A program made the translations under genes and the position numbers. Below, piece by piece: positions 8,982 to 17,518 of a stretch of 64,000 bases of DNA. Position 1 is the stretch's first letter. Every line of letters begins with the position of its first letter. The stretch is from Litchfieldella xinjiangensis (lineage in GTDB: Bacteria; Pseudomonadota; Gammaproteobacteria; Pseudomonadales; Halomonadaceae). The stretch covers positions 434,001-498,000 of the forward strand of contig NZ_JPZL01000004.1 of the NCBI RefSeq assembly GCF_000759345.1, written 5' to 3'. The notes under the pieces were generated by a model. It was not told where the DNA came from and did not search any database. It saw only the letters and a list, made by a program, of their open reading frames with translations.

Positions 8982-10124
8982 CTAGGCTTCGCTGACGCGG
9001 GTTGGCTGCCAGGCATTCAACAAACGATGCAGCAAGGCCATGACTGCCAGCGTCGCCACGAGCGCAACGCACATCGACGAGAAACGGTACAGAGCGCTGA
9101 AAATCAGATCCTGCTGCGGTGATAGTGATTGGCCGAACAGAATGCCCAACGTCGTCAGGCCGCCGAACCCCACCCCCGAGCCACCCCCTTCAGTGACGTG
9201 CAGACGGGCAAACATCAACAAACCGACCCAGTAGAGCGGTAAGACCAGCAGGAAGTGCTGACTTTGGGTATAAAGCACAAGCTGTATCACGATCGCCAAG
9301 TTACAACCCAGTAGCGTACCGATTGCTCGCCGCTGTGCCGACAGCTTCGCCCCGGGGTAGCCCAGGGCGAATAGAATCAGGATCGTGGCCATCTGGGCCG
9401 ATAACGAATCGCGTAGATCGAATACCTGGAACACCAGGAACGACAGCGTCGCGGTCAGCGCCCCGATCAAGGTTTCGTGGCGAATTCGTGCCGGGGTTTT
9501 TTCTTGCCGAGGAAAGGGGCCGCGAGGCTGTCGATCGGGAAAAACGGTATACATCAACGCAGCGATGCCTACCGCGAGACCACTGGCCATGAGATTGCTA
9601 GCCAGCAGATCGGATAGACTCAGTTGCGGATAGCTGGCGAAGTGCAGCAGGATGCTCAGCGTCAGCACGCCATTGGCCCCGAACAGGAAGAGTGGCCCCT
9701 TGGCCATCATACGAAAGCGCCAATAGAAAAGCGCAAAGGCAAGCCCCGCCATGATGGGTGGCATGTGCCGGGTCAACCCCACCACCAGGCTGACCTCGAT
9801 ACAGTTAAGCAAGGCATTGGCAAAGAACTGTCGTACGACATGCGCATTGAGTACCGGCACCAATCCCACCAGGAACATCGGAAATACGGTGAAGAAGACC
9901 CCGTAGTTCCACCCCATCGCCTGGCTGATGATGAATCCCAGCAGCCCGCCGCAGGCGATGCGTAGACATTGGCTCAGTCCATTCTCGTCCAAGCTTGGAT
10001 GCGCTGACGCTGCTGACGTCGGCTCGGTAGGCCTTGGCTTGTCAGACCACAACCTAAAAGACCTGAATTTAATCAAGCGGGGTTTTATAGCCCTGATTTT
10101 AATAAACCAGTTATTAATAGACAT
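8982..10124 (-). CDS. DUF2955/FUSC-type efflux membrane protein
   Basis: This 380-residue inner-membrane protein has about ten hydrophobic segments in two repeats (about residues 50-185 and 215-365), as in DUF2955/FUSC transporters such as YdhK and AaeB, which pair with HlyD-like adaptors to export aromatic acids or drugs. The first 35 residues are basic and come from an unusually AT-rich stretch (10024-10124), unlike the rest of the gene. Its start lies inside the end of the HlyD gene (11-bp overlap), so the two are coupled. The promoter upstream of the HlyD gene carries SlyA-type operators. The substrate is unknown. Confidence 0.85.
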   Translation of the reverse strand: MSINNWFIKIRAIKPRLIKFRSFRLWSDKPRPTEPTSAASAHPSLDENGLSQCLRIACGGLLGFIISQAMGWNYGVFFTVFPMFLVGLVPVLNAHVVRQFFANALLNCIEVSLVVGLTRHMPPIMAGLAFALFYWRFRMMAKGPLFLFGANGVLTLSILLHFASYPQLSLSDLLASNLMASGLAVGIAALMYTVFPDRQPRGPFPRQEKTPARIRHETLIGALTATLSFLVFQVFDLRDSLSAQMATILILFALGYPGAKLSAQRRAIGTLLGCNLAIVIQLVLYTQSQHFLLVLPLYWVGLLMFARLHVTEGGGSGVGFGGLTTLGILFGQSLSPQQDLIFSALYRFSSMCVALVATLAVMALLHRLLNAWQPTRVSEA

Positions 10125-11175
10125 AATGCAACCAGCTCATCAGGCGTATCTGGATATGCGCGAATAACCGTGCCAAGCCCCCCTCATTCGGTGCCAATTG
10201 CACCGTGGCACGCGCCCCTGAAGCAAGCAGTGCGTTCGGCTGTTCTTCCAGTGCAAAGTGAACTCTCAGACGCTGGGCGTCTCGTACCCAGCGATCCGTA
10301 GCGGGTATATCGGCAAGCTGCCCATCAGCGGCAATCTGTCCTTCACGCACGCCGGCATCCTGAGACACTACACGCGCCGCGAAGACGCGACCTGGCAATG
10401 CATCGAAGGTGACCCAGGCCGGCGCGTCGGGACCCGTGTGACGCAGGCTTTTTTCGCGATAGTCGGCGATCACCTCATACGACTCACCCACGTGGGCCAA
10501 CAGCGGCACGCCCGCGGCAACCACGTCACCGACGCTGAGCTGCAGGTTGCTTACGCGACCTGCCCGCTCGGCAAGTATCGTTGTACGCTCAAGATTCAGT
10601 CTCGCCGAATCGAGCCCGTTACGTGCCCGCCGAAGCGCCAGGTTGTCCACGCCGCGCTCACCCCGCTGCACCTCCAAGGCGTGAACCTCAGCTTCGGCCG
10701 CCGCTACCGAGGCCTGCGCCGTCTGCGCCTCAGCCACTGCCACGTCGACTTGCTGACGTGATACTCCTTGGTGGCTGACCAGCGCTTCCATGCGCCGACG
10801 CTCACCCGTCAATTCCTCGGCCTGCGCCCGGGCTGCCGCTAGCCGTGCGCGGGCTGCCGCCAGGGAGGCGTCCAGACGTGCGTTGTCACGCCCGGCCTGC
10901 TCCACCGCCAACTCCGCCTCGCGAACGGCGATACGGTAAGGTTCGGGATCGAGACGAAACAGGACATCGCCTGCCTCGACAGCGGCATTGTTTGTCACCG
11001 GGACGTCGATGACACGACCGCCCACTTCGGGCGCTACCCGCGTCACCTCACGCATGACTCGGGCCTGGGGGGTCATGGGCATGAAGGCATCGGCGACGAT
11101 GAAATACACAAACAGCAGGGCGAACGCGACGAGTGCCACGCGCACCCAGCGGGCGAAGCGCTGATCAGGAGTCAT
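10114..11175 (-). CDS. HlyD/EmrA-family membrane-fusion protein
   Basis: This 353-residue periplasmic adaptor has one N-terminal membrane anchor (RVALVAFALLFVYFIV), a biotinyl-lipoyl half (VTRVAPEVGGRVIDVPV), a long coiled-coil hairpin (about 75-165) and the second lipoyl and beta-barrel parts. It links the downstream DUF2955 inner-membrane transporter to an outer-membrane channel. I chose ATG at 11175 because the alternative upstream ATG at 11232 lies in the operator and transcription-start region. Enteric slyA is adjacent to the comparable ydhIJK efflux genes, which makes SlyA control credible. Confidence 0.9.
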   Translation of the reverse strand: MTPDQRFARWVRVALVAFALLFVYFIVADAFMPMTPQARVMREVTRVAPEVGGRVIDVPVTNNAAVEAGDVLFRLDPEPYRIAVREAELAVEQAGRDNARLDASLAAARARLAAARAQAEELTGERRRMEALVSHQGVSRQQVDVAVAEAQTAQASVAAAEAEVHALEVQRGERGVDNLALRRARNGLDSARLNLERTTILAERAGRVSNLQLSVGDVVAAGVPLLAHVGESYEVIADYREKSLRHTGPDAPAWVTFDALPGRVFAARVVSQDAGVREGQIAADGQLADIPATDRWVRDAQRLRVHFALEEQPNALLASGARATVQLAPNEGGLARLFAHIQIRLMSWLHYVY

Positions 11176-11230
11176 GAAGCTCTCTCGAGAATGGGCAGCA
11201 ATGCGCAGGAAGCGAATTGCAAGGCAATAC

Positions 11231-11277
11231 ATTGTTAGCCTGCTAAATATATTAACGATGTTTTAGCAGGCTAACAA
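11231..11277 (-). promoter_or_regulatory. Promoter nested in two SlyA-type operators
   Basis: Two palindromes, TTAGCCTGCTAA (11235-11246) and TTAGCAGGCTAA (11263-11274), fit the SlyA consensus TTAGC-N2-GCTAA. They are also inverted copies of each other, with 16-nt arms at 11232-11247 and 11262-11277 and centres 28 bp apart. On the minus strand a promoter fits between them: TTGTTA (11277-11272), a 17-nt spacer and TAATAT (11254-11249). The distal operator covers the -35 and the proximal one the start-site region, a layout suited to repression of the HlyD/DUF2955 genes. A slyA orthologue lies at 63052-63510. Confidence 0.8.
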
Positions 11278-11292
11278 CAGCATGCCCCTCGC

Positions 11293-11694
11293 TCAGCGGG
11301 AACGACACATCTCGGCGGGGTGACGCAACTGGGTCAGCAGATAGGTTCGCAATTCAGGATCGGCGCCCACTTCATCGAGGGCTGTGGCCATGCAGAGAAG
11401 CCAGGCATCTCTTTCTTCGGGGCCGATCGGCAGGTGGCGGTGAGCGGCGGGAATCGCAATCGGCCCGAAGCGTTCCCGATATCGGCTTGGCCCGCCCATC
11501 CAACCGACCAGAAACGTCGTCAGCTTATCGCGCGACAGGCTCAGGTCATCGGGATGCAGCGCACGGATGCCCCGAGCCTCGGGCAGCCGCTCCATCGCAT
11601 CATAGAAGCGGTCCACCAATTCGCGCACCGCCGCCTCGCCACCCACGGCCTGCAGAGTGCTATCGCCGATCCCGAAGGTTCTCAGCCGGGTCAC
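11293..11694 (-). CDS. Group II truncated haemoglobin (last gene of condensin operon)
   Basis: This 133-residue globin matches the TrHb2 (YjbI-like) pattern. It has B10 Tyr31 (RFYDAM), the FLVGWMGGPSRYRERFG segment, a proximal His in AAHRHLPI (His87 most likely) and Trp98 of the conserved DAWLLCM. Such globins bind O2, NO or peroxide. The start is a GTG at 11694 that overlaps the stop of the giant SMC-like gene (GTGA), so translation is probably coupled to the condensin operon. I know of no established link between TrHb2 and SMC complexes. Downstream (minus strand) is the SlyA-controlled efflux operon. Confidence 0.9.
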   Translation of the reverse strand: MTRLRTFGIGDSTLQAVGGEAAVRELVDRFYDAMERLPEARGIRALHPDDLSLSRDKLTTFLVGWMGGPSRYRERFGPIAIPAAHRHLPIGPEERDAWLLCMATALDEVGADPELRTYLLTQLRHPAEMCRSR

Positions 11695-14600
11695 GTTTCA
11701 GGCTCCATGACATGGATTCCGAACAAGCTGGCCTCGCCCGCACCGCGGCCGAGGCTCTCGGGGTCGACGGCTCGCCCATCGCGTACCACGACGTGCCCGC
11801 CCTGCCCCTGGGCGCCACCGATGACGCTTCCAACCAGGTAGGTGGGGAAGATCGAGGCATCGTTCTCGTAGTTGGGGTTGTGGATCAAGCCGATCATCTG
11901 GAAGCGGCCACGGGTATTGCGCAGCGATTCCAGGGAGTCCTGAATCAGACGGCGATGCGAGAGCTTGGAGAAAAGGCCATCGAGCAGGATCACGCTTTCC
12001 CGGCCCGCCCGCGCACGACGCTTGTGGCTACCAGGCAATTCGCGCAATTCGCGCTCGATGGCGAATTCCGACAGCTTGACCAGCCACATCAGAGAGACCG
12101 CTTCGCGCTGGCCTTCCGACATGTCTTCGTTGAGCGAGAATAGCCGCCCATGGGGACGGATAGCGTCGTGCTTGAGGCGAATCGAGACATCACGGAACAG
12201 GCCCCGGTAAATGCGCCGACGAATCTGCCGGCTCAGTTCCTCGTCTCGCCGCCGCGCGTCGGTCGCGGCGTTGGCGCTGGCCCCGTCCTGCTGTAGACGA
12301 CGGCGCTGGGCCAGCATGTGCTCATCGATGTCGGCAAGCAGCAACTGGATCAGTTCGCGCACATCGTTATCGCTGATGAGCGATGCCTTGACCTCGAAAT
12401 AGGCCCCGCCTTCGCCACTGCGCTTGGCCACACGCTTGAGAATGTCCAGGTTGCCTGCGGCATCGGCGATGATCGAGCCCAATCGCTCGACCAGCGTGCC
12501 CTCGATATGTTCCCGCGAGGCGTGCAGCTTGGCCACGCGCTCACGATGGTCGCCAAGCTGGCCGGCAAGTTGGCCATGCAGGCTACGCAGCTCCTCGAGT
12601 GCCGTCGGGCTGACGCCATCCAGCCCGGTAAGCCGTGCCCGCTCGGTACCATTGAACAGACGGCTTTCGCCGGCCTCGAGCAGTGCCTCGCCGAGTCGCT
12701 GCTCGCGGGTCTCGACATCCCGTGCCTGACGGTCGCGATTGCGCGAGCGTTCCCCCAGGTTGAGCCGTCCCAGCCCCTCGAGCAGCATCTGCTGACAGGC
12801 CTCGAGCGAGGTGAGCTCGATATCATCGCGGGTCTCATCGACGCCGCCGGCCACGCGTTGCCAGGTCAACAAGGCATCGTCCAGTGCCTCGGCATTGGCC
12901 TGATCGCCATCGAACGCCTCGGCGGGCCAACGGCTGACCGAGGCCAGGTCATCGACATGGTCGAGCCGCTCACGCCAGCCACTGGAGAGCTCGCGCAGCA
13001 CCTCCAACCATTCGATGCCCAGCTGATCGACCCAGTGCATGGCCTGTTGGTTCTTTTCGAGCCGGTCATCGACCGCTTCCAGTTCCTGGGTCTTGGTCTT
13101 GGCCATGTCACGCGTTTCGGTCAGCTCACGCTTGAGCTTGGCGACCTCGCGTTCGAGCTTCTGGCTGCCCCCGCTCTCGTCGCGCACGTCGAGAAAGGCT
13201 CGGATGCGGCCGAAGTCGAAATCGGCTCGCCGCGCGGTCGTGGCAACGCCACGCTCGAGTTCGCTTTTCGTCACCTCGGCGTTCGCCATGAATGCGACGC
13301 CGCCCTCGGCTTCGAACGTGGCCAGGGCTCGAAGCCGGTCGCGTTCGCCGTCGGCAAATAGCGTCCGAAGCTGCCCCTCAAGCGTGTCACGTTGATGCTT
13401 GAGTGTCTCGGCACGCTCACCGGCCTGCTCGAGACGCGCCTCGACGAGCGCCTCGTGTTCCTGCAATTCCTCCAGGCGCGACGCCAGCGTTGCCAATCGC
13501 TCGACCCCACCCGCATCGGCGAACTTCTCTGCAGCCAGCCAGGTCGCACCGTGCTCGTCCAGGTCATGCCCCAGGCGAGCCACCTGCGGGGTCAGCTCGG
13601 CGAGTTGCAGCTCGGCGTCAGCCAGCGTCTCGGCCGCGTCCTCGAGCGCACGATCACCGCCTTCAAGCAAATAGCGCTGAAAGTCATCGATACAGGCCAA
13701 TGCGGCCTCGGTCATTCGAGGGGCCAAGCGTTCACGACGATTCGCCAGGTCGTCGAGCTTGAGGGCAAGGGCTTCGAGCGAAGCATCGACTTTCTCTTCA
13801 ACGGCCTCCTGTGCCCGCCGCGCCAGGGCAAAACGCTCGCCGTGCGGGTCGAGCCGAGCGAGTTCTTCGTTCAATGCCCCCCGCCGTGTCCTGTCGATCG
13901 CCAGGCGATTCTGGGTCTCCTCGCGCAGCGCGTGCAGGAATTGGGGATCGAGCGCCGCCTTCACCGCCAGGGTCTCGACACCCTGCACGGCCCCCAGAGG
14001 AGAATGCCCATTCGCCAGGCTCTGGGCCAAACGGCCCGCTTCGATGACCGGTACGCCCAGCCCGCGCTCGATCAACCGCTCGGCGGCGTCCCGGGCACTG
14101 GCTTCGCCCTCGACGACCGGCGCGAAAAGCTGGCCGGCGGCCTGGGATAGCCACTCCCGTCGTTTATCCTCGGCGCCATCAGCACCGCTCAGCGCTACAT
14201 GCAGGGGGACGAAATCAATTGCCGCCTCGTCGAGCAAGGCGTGCGCCTCGGCTTCGGCAACCTGGCGCGCCAGCGGATCGCCAGCGAGACTCTCCAGGTA
14301 ACGCTCGCGGGCATCGATGTGCTCGTCCAGGCCTTCCGCTTCTCTCAACAATCGCGGATAACGCCCCTTGGCATCCTTGAGCCAGCTATCAGGCGCCTGC
14401 TCCGTGAGGTCCTGAAAGTTGAGGAGCGCCTGATGCAGCTCACGCAGGCGACGCTCTTCCTGAACCAGACGATGCTCTTCATCGTCGAGTTCGCGTTTTT
14501 GGGCGTGCAGTCGGTCGCGCAGATGCACTGGGTCGTCATCACCGTGCAGGCGTGAAAAGTCACGCGCCGCCTCGGCCAGCGGTGTCAGGCGAGCGCGTTG

Positions 14601-16607
14601 GGTGACAGCCTCGTCATGACGCTGACGCTCACGCTGTACGTGCTGTTTGAGCGAAGCGAGTTCGGCCTGCTTGCGAGACCATAATCCATGGATGGCTTCG
14701 TTAGGCCAGGCCGCCACAAAGGCGTGCCATGCCTCTTGCCCCTGCTTGAGCGGTCCCTGCTCCCCCTCGAGACGCTGGCGCTCGCCGCGCAGTCGCTCAC
14801 GCTCATCCCGCGCACTCTCACGCTGGGCCAAAGCCTCATCGTGCTGGGCCGCCATCGACTCGCGCTCGAGGCTGAACGTCTCGTGCTGCTCGAGCTTCAG
14901 CGCCAGTACGGCTTCGGGCGTGCTGTCGGGGTGCACATGGATGAACTCCTCATGCCAACGTGCCACCTGCTTGAGCTCACCGACACGCCCGATATGCTCG
15001 GCCAATGCAGCCCGGGCCCGCTCGGCGGCGTTCCGAGCGGCATCGGCCGTGGTTTCAGGCGCTTCTAGCTCGGTCTCGCTGAATAACCCTTCGGCCAAGG
15101 CCTGGGTATAGAAGCTCTGGTTGTCGACGAACTCGCGCTGACGCGATTCGAGCTGCTCGCGCTGATGATCGAGCTGCTCCCAGGCGTTGCCGAGTCGCTG
15201 GATGTCGCCCTTGAGTTCCTTCTGGAATTCGCGGTCGGCGATCACCTCCTCGCGGAACCGGTTGCCATCGAGTGCCTCGAAGTCATCCGCCGCCTCGTCC
15301 AGTCGCGAAAGCGCCCGGTAGCGCGCCGAATCGTCATTGAAGGCGTGGCTATCCGCCAGCCACTCGCGCGCGGCACTGAAACTGACATGGCCGACGTCTT
15401 TCGCCATAGGCCAGCGTGCCTCTGCCAGATGGATGAGCCGACGGTGTGCATCGACGCGGGCCCCACGCTCGGACAGCGCCTGTCGTACGCTACGTTCGCT
15501 CTGGCCAGATAGCTTGGCCAGCAGCCAAGTGGATACCCGGGGACGCGCAGTATCTCCCGCCCCCCAGGCGAAACCGGCGATGAACTCTTCCTCGCGTACC
15601 TCGCCCAGAGTCGCTGGCGGCCTGGGTAGCCCGGGCAGGCCACTGATCGCCTGGCCGCCAAGCAAGCGCTCGCTGGCGGTGAGCCCGGCATCGAGCTCGA
15701 TCAATTGCAGGCGTGACTCGAGCAGTCCTTCACCTTGGCTGTTGAGCTCTTCGAGCAGCTCGACCTTACGTTGGGCGCGCTGCTGGTCGGTTTCGGCCTC
15801 GTTCAGGCGATGACGCAATTCGGTGACCTTGGTACCCGAGTTGAGGATCACGTCCTCGATCAGCTCTTCGCCTTCATCGGTCTCGCCGCGAGTGGCCCCG
15901 GAGAGAATCTGCGGTGCCAATACCTCGAAGAAGAAGGCCTGGTCGGCCTTTTCACCGGCGCGCGGCTTGATCGCATTGAATATCTGGCTCTTGTCGGCCC
16001 CGCCCTCCTTCTGGAAGGCAGCCAACTGGGCCAGCTCACGCCGCGAGATATGGGCACCCACCGCATCCAGCCACTCTTCACGGTTGGCGCTGCGCGTCAC
16101 CCCATGTTGCCGCATCGCCGCCTGGACATCGGCGTTGGCAAAGAGCGCCAGCTTGCCATCACGTGTGAGGTGGTGCACCGGGACATCGTCGAGCCGTCCG
16201 GCATAGTGATAAAAGGCGAGACCGCTACCATCGCTGTAGCCGTACATGCCGAAGACGAAGGTTTCCCCAGCGACTTCCTCGCCCGCTGCGGCCAGCATGT
16301 CGGATTGTCCGCCGCCGTCACCGGCACGAAACTCGACTCTAAGATGCGACCAGCTGCGGCCCTGCCCGCCTACGCTTGAAGGCGAGCACTTGCGCCGGGT
16401 ACGCGAAAGCAAGGAACGGTCGCGGGAGAGCAAGCCGATCAAAGCTTCGGCCAGGGTGGTCTTGCCGAAGCCATTTTCCATGCTGATGGCGCTCGATTGG
16501 CCACGCAGATCGAGCAGGACATGACGCATCTTGGCGTCCCAGGGCGAGGCGATGTCCCCATGCTTGTTGAGCAGATTGGCCACTTCAATGCGATTGATGA
16601 CGCTCAT
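11691..16607 (-). CDS. Giant SMC-like ATPase, MukB/MksB/JetC-type
   Basis: This 1638-residue protein is far larger than MksB (about 950) and somewhat larger than MukB (about 1490). The N-terminal head has Walker A ENGFGKTT (residues 44-51). Long charged heptad-rich coiled coils span about 430-770 and 880-1400, separated by a globular, hinge-like region near 770-880. The C-terminal head has the ABC signature MSEGQRE (SEGQ 1497-1500), Walker B ESVILLDG (Asp1543) and a switch His (GLIHNP, His1576). Gly1544 replaces the usual catalytic Glu after the Walker B Asp. It overlaps the MukE-like gene upstream and the globin gene downstream by 4 nt each. The predicted role is DNA loop extrusion in chromosome organisation or plasmid defence. 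Confidence 0.85.
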   Translation of the reverse strand: MSVINRIEVANLLNKHGDIASPWDAKMRHVLLDLRGQSSAISMENGFGKTTLAEALIGLLSRDRSLLSRTRRKCSPSSVGGQGRSWSHLRVEFRAGDGGGQSDMLAAAGEEVAGETFVFGMYGYSDGSGLAFYHYAGRLDDVPVHHLTRDGKLALFANADVQAAMRQHGVTRSANREEWLDAVGAHISRRELAQLAAFQKEGGADKSQIFNAIKPRAGEKADQAFFFEVLAPQILSGATRGETDEGEELIEDVILNSGTKVTELRHRLNEAETDQQRAQRKVELLEELNSQGEGLLESRLQLIELDAGLTASERLLGGQAISGLPGLPRPPATLGEVREEEFIAGFAWGAGDTARPRVSTWLLAKLSGQSERSVRQALSERGARVDAHRRLIHLAEARWPMAKDVGHVSFSAAREWLADSHAFNDDSARYRALSRLDEAADDFEALDGNRFREEVIADREFQKELKGDIQRLGNAWEQLDHQREQLESRQREFVDNQSFYTQALAEGLFSETELEAPETTADAARNAAERARAALAEHIGRVGELKQVARWHEEFIHVHPDSTPEAVLALKLEQHETFSLERESMAAQHDEALAQRESARDERERLRGERQRLEGEQGPLKQGQEAWHAFVAAWPNEAIHGLWSRKQAELASLKQHVQRERQRHDEAVTQRARLTPLAEAARDFSRLHGDDDPVHLRDRLHAQKRELDDEEHRLVQEERRLRELHQALLNFQDLTEQAPDSWLKDAKGRYPRLLREAEGLDEHIDARERYLESLAGDPLARQVAEAEAHALLDEAAIDFVPLHVALSGADGAEDKRREWLSQAAGQLFAPVVEGEASARDAAERLIERGLGVPVIEAGRLAQSLANGHSPLGAVQGVETLAVKAALDPQFLHALREETQNRLAIDRTRRGALNEELARLDPHGERFALARRAQEAVEEKVDASLEALALKLDDLANRRERLAPRMTEAALACIDDFQRYLLEGGDRALEDAAETLADAELQLAELTPQVARLGHDLDEHGATWLAAEKFADAGGVERLATLASRLEELQEHEALVEARLEQAGERAETLKHQRDTLEGQLRTLFADGERDRLRALATFEAEGGVAFMANAEVTKSELERGVATTARRADFDFGRIRAFLDVRDESGGSQKLEREVAKLKRELTETRDMAKTKTQELEAVDDRLEKNQQAMHWVDQLGIEWLEVLRELSSGWRERLDHVDDLASVSRWPAEAFDGDQANAEALDDALLTWQRVAGGVDETRDDIELTSLEACQQMLLEGLGRLNLGERSRNRDRQARDVETREQRLGEALLEAGESRLFNGTERARLTGLDGVSPTALEELRSLHGQLAGQLGDHRERVAKLHASREHIEGTLVERLGSIIADAAGNLDILKRVAKRSGEGGAYFEVKASLISDNDVRELIQLLLADIDEHMLAQRRRLQQDGASANAATDARRRDEELSRQIRRRIYRGLFRDVSIRLKHDAIRPHGRLFSLNEDMSEGQREAVSLMWLVKLSEFAIERELRELPGSHKRRARAGRESVILLDGLFSKLSHRRLIQDSLESLRNTRGRFQMIGLIHNPNYENDASIFPTYLVGSVIGGAQGQGGHVVVRDGRAVDPESLGRGAGEASLFGIHVMEPET

Positions 16608-17518
16608 GCACGGTCTCCGGTCGCGTCTTCTTGCAGGTCTTGCTGATCGAACAGATCGGTCTCGTCAAGCGGCTCATCGGCACGCTCCGCCTCATCCTGA
16701 ACGACGGGGTCGTCAACCGCCCCGTTCATTACTGGCTCGTCTCGCAATGGGATGTCGTCGCGCACTTGGCCGGACATCAGCTCGACCAGGTGCGAAAGAT
16801 GGTGCACCCCCACCTGTTCGGCTTCCAGTGCACCAAGCAGGCTCTGCTGCCAGACATCGCCGGCCTCCTCGTCGCTCGTTTCGCGTACGGCCTCGAGATG
16901 ACCCGCGCGCACCTGAAGTTCGATGAATGCCTTGACGCGCCGGCTGATGTCTTCACCTCGCTCGTCGAGCAGTACCCGGCTGGCGTCGGGGGCGGTGTCG
17001 CCCAGGGCACGCAGGCTTTCGAGCTGTTCACGCAGGAGTTCGCTGAGTTCGCTGGTGGCGAAAGTCGCTTCCTGGTAGCGGCTGACGTCGGAAAGCGCCC
17101 GGTTGAGCCGGGTATAGAGCAAGGTATGAAGCAATAACCAGAGCTGCAGGTACCACTGGGCCAGCTCGGCACGGCTCTCCTGACGCAAGCGCAGCGCATC
17201 GAAGATCGGATCCCGAGTATAGAGCGGGGGCTGTTCCAGCTCCGGGTCGGGCATCAGTGCGTAGAGTCGTGAACCGGGAGCGATGCCCGGATAGTCGCCA
17301 GGCTCGAAGACGCGCAGGCGCATCCCCTGCCCGCCGAGAAAGTCGCGCAGTGCCTCGCGTTCGGTATCGAGCGCATCATCGATCAGTGCACATACGTCGC
17401 GCTCGGAAAGTTGGCCTTCACGGGCCGCGCGACGTTTACGCCCCCCGCTGGGCTGGCGTTCGGCGGTGCGGTACCGCAGCAGGTAGGCGACCACCTCGCC
17501 CATTTCGGTCATGTTCAT
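16604..17518 (-). CDS. MukE/MksE/JetB-like condensin accessory subunit
   Basis: This 304-residue protein has a compact alpha-helical winged-helix body (about residues 1-240) and an acidic, low-complexity tail (about 250-304, rich in Asp and Glu). The sequence itself is weakly conserved. The assignment rests on size, on position between a kleisin-like and an SMC-like gene in MukF-MukE-MukB order, and on the internal segment SRVLLDERGEDISRRVKAFIELQVRAG, a pattern seen in kite-type subunits. ATGA overlaps join it to both neighbours. In the family it binds the kleisin as a dimer and modulates DNA binding. The acidic tail is unusual. Confidence 0.72.
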   Translation of the reverse strand: MNMTEMGEVVAYLLRYRTAERQPSGGRKRRAAREGQLSERDVCALIDDALDTEREALRDFLGGQGMRLRVFEPGDYPGIAPGSRLYALMPDPELEQPPLYTRDPIFDALRLRQESRAELAQWYLQLWLLLHTLLYTRLNRALSDVSRYQEATFATSELSELLREQLESLRALGDTAPDASRVLLDERGEDISRRVKAFIELQVRAGHLEAVRETSDEEAGDVWQQSLLGALEAEQVGVHHLSHLVELMSGQVRDDIPLRDEPVMNGAVDDPVVQDEAERADEPLDETDLFDQQDLQEDATGDRA

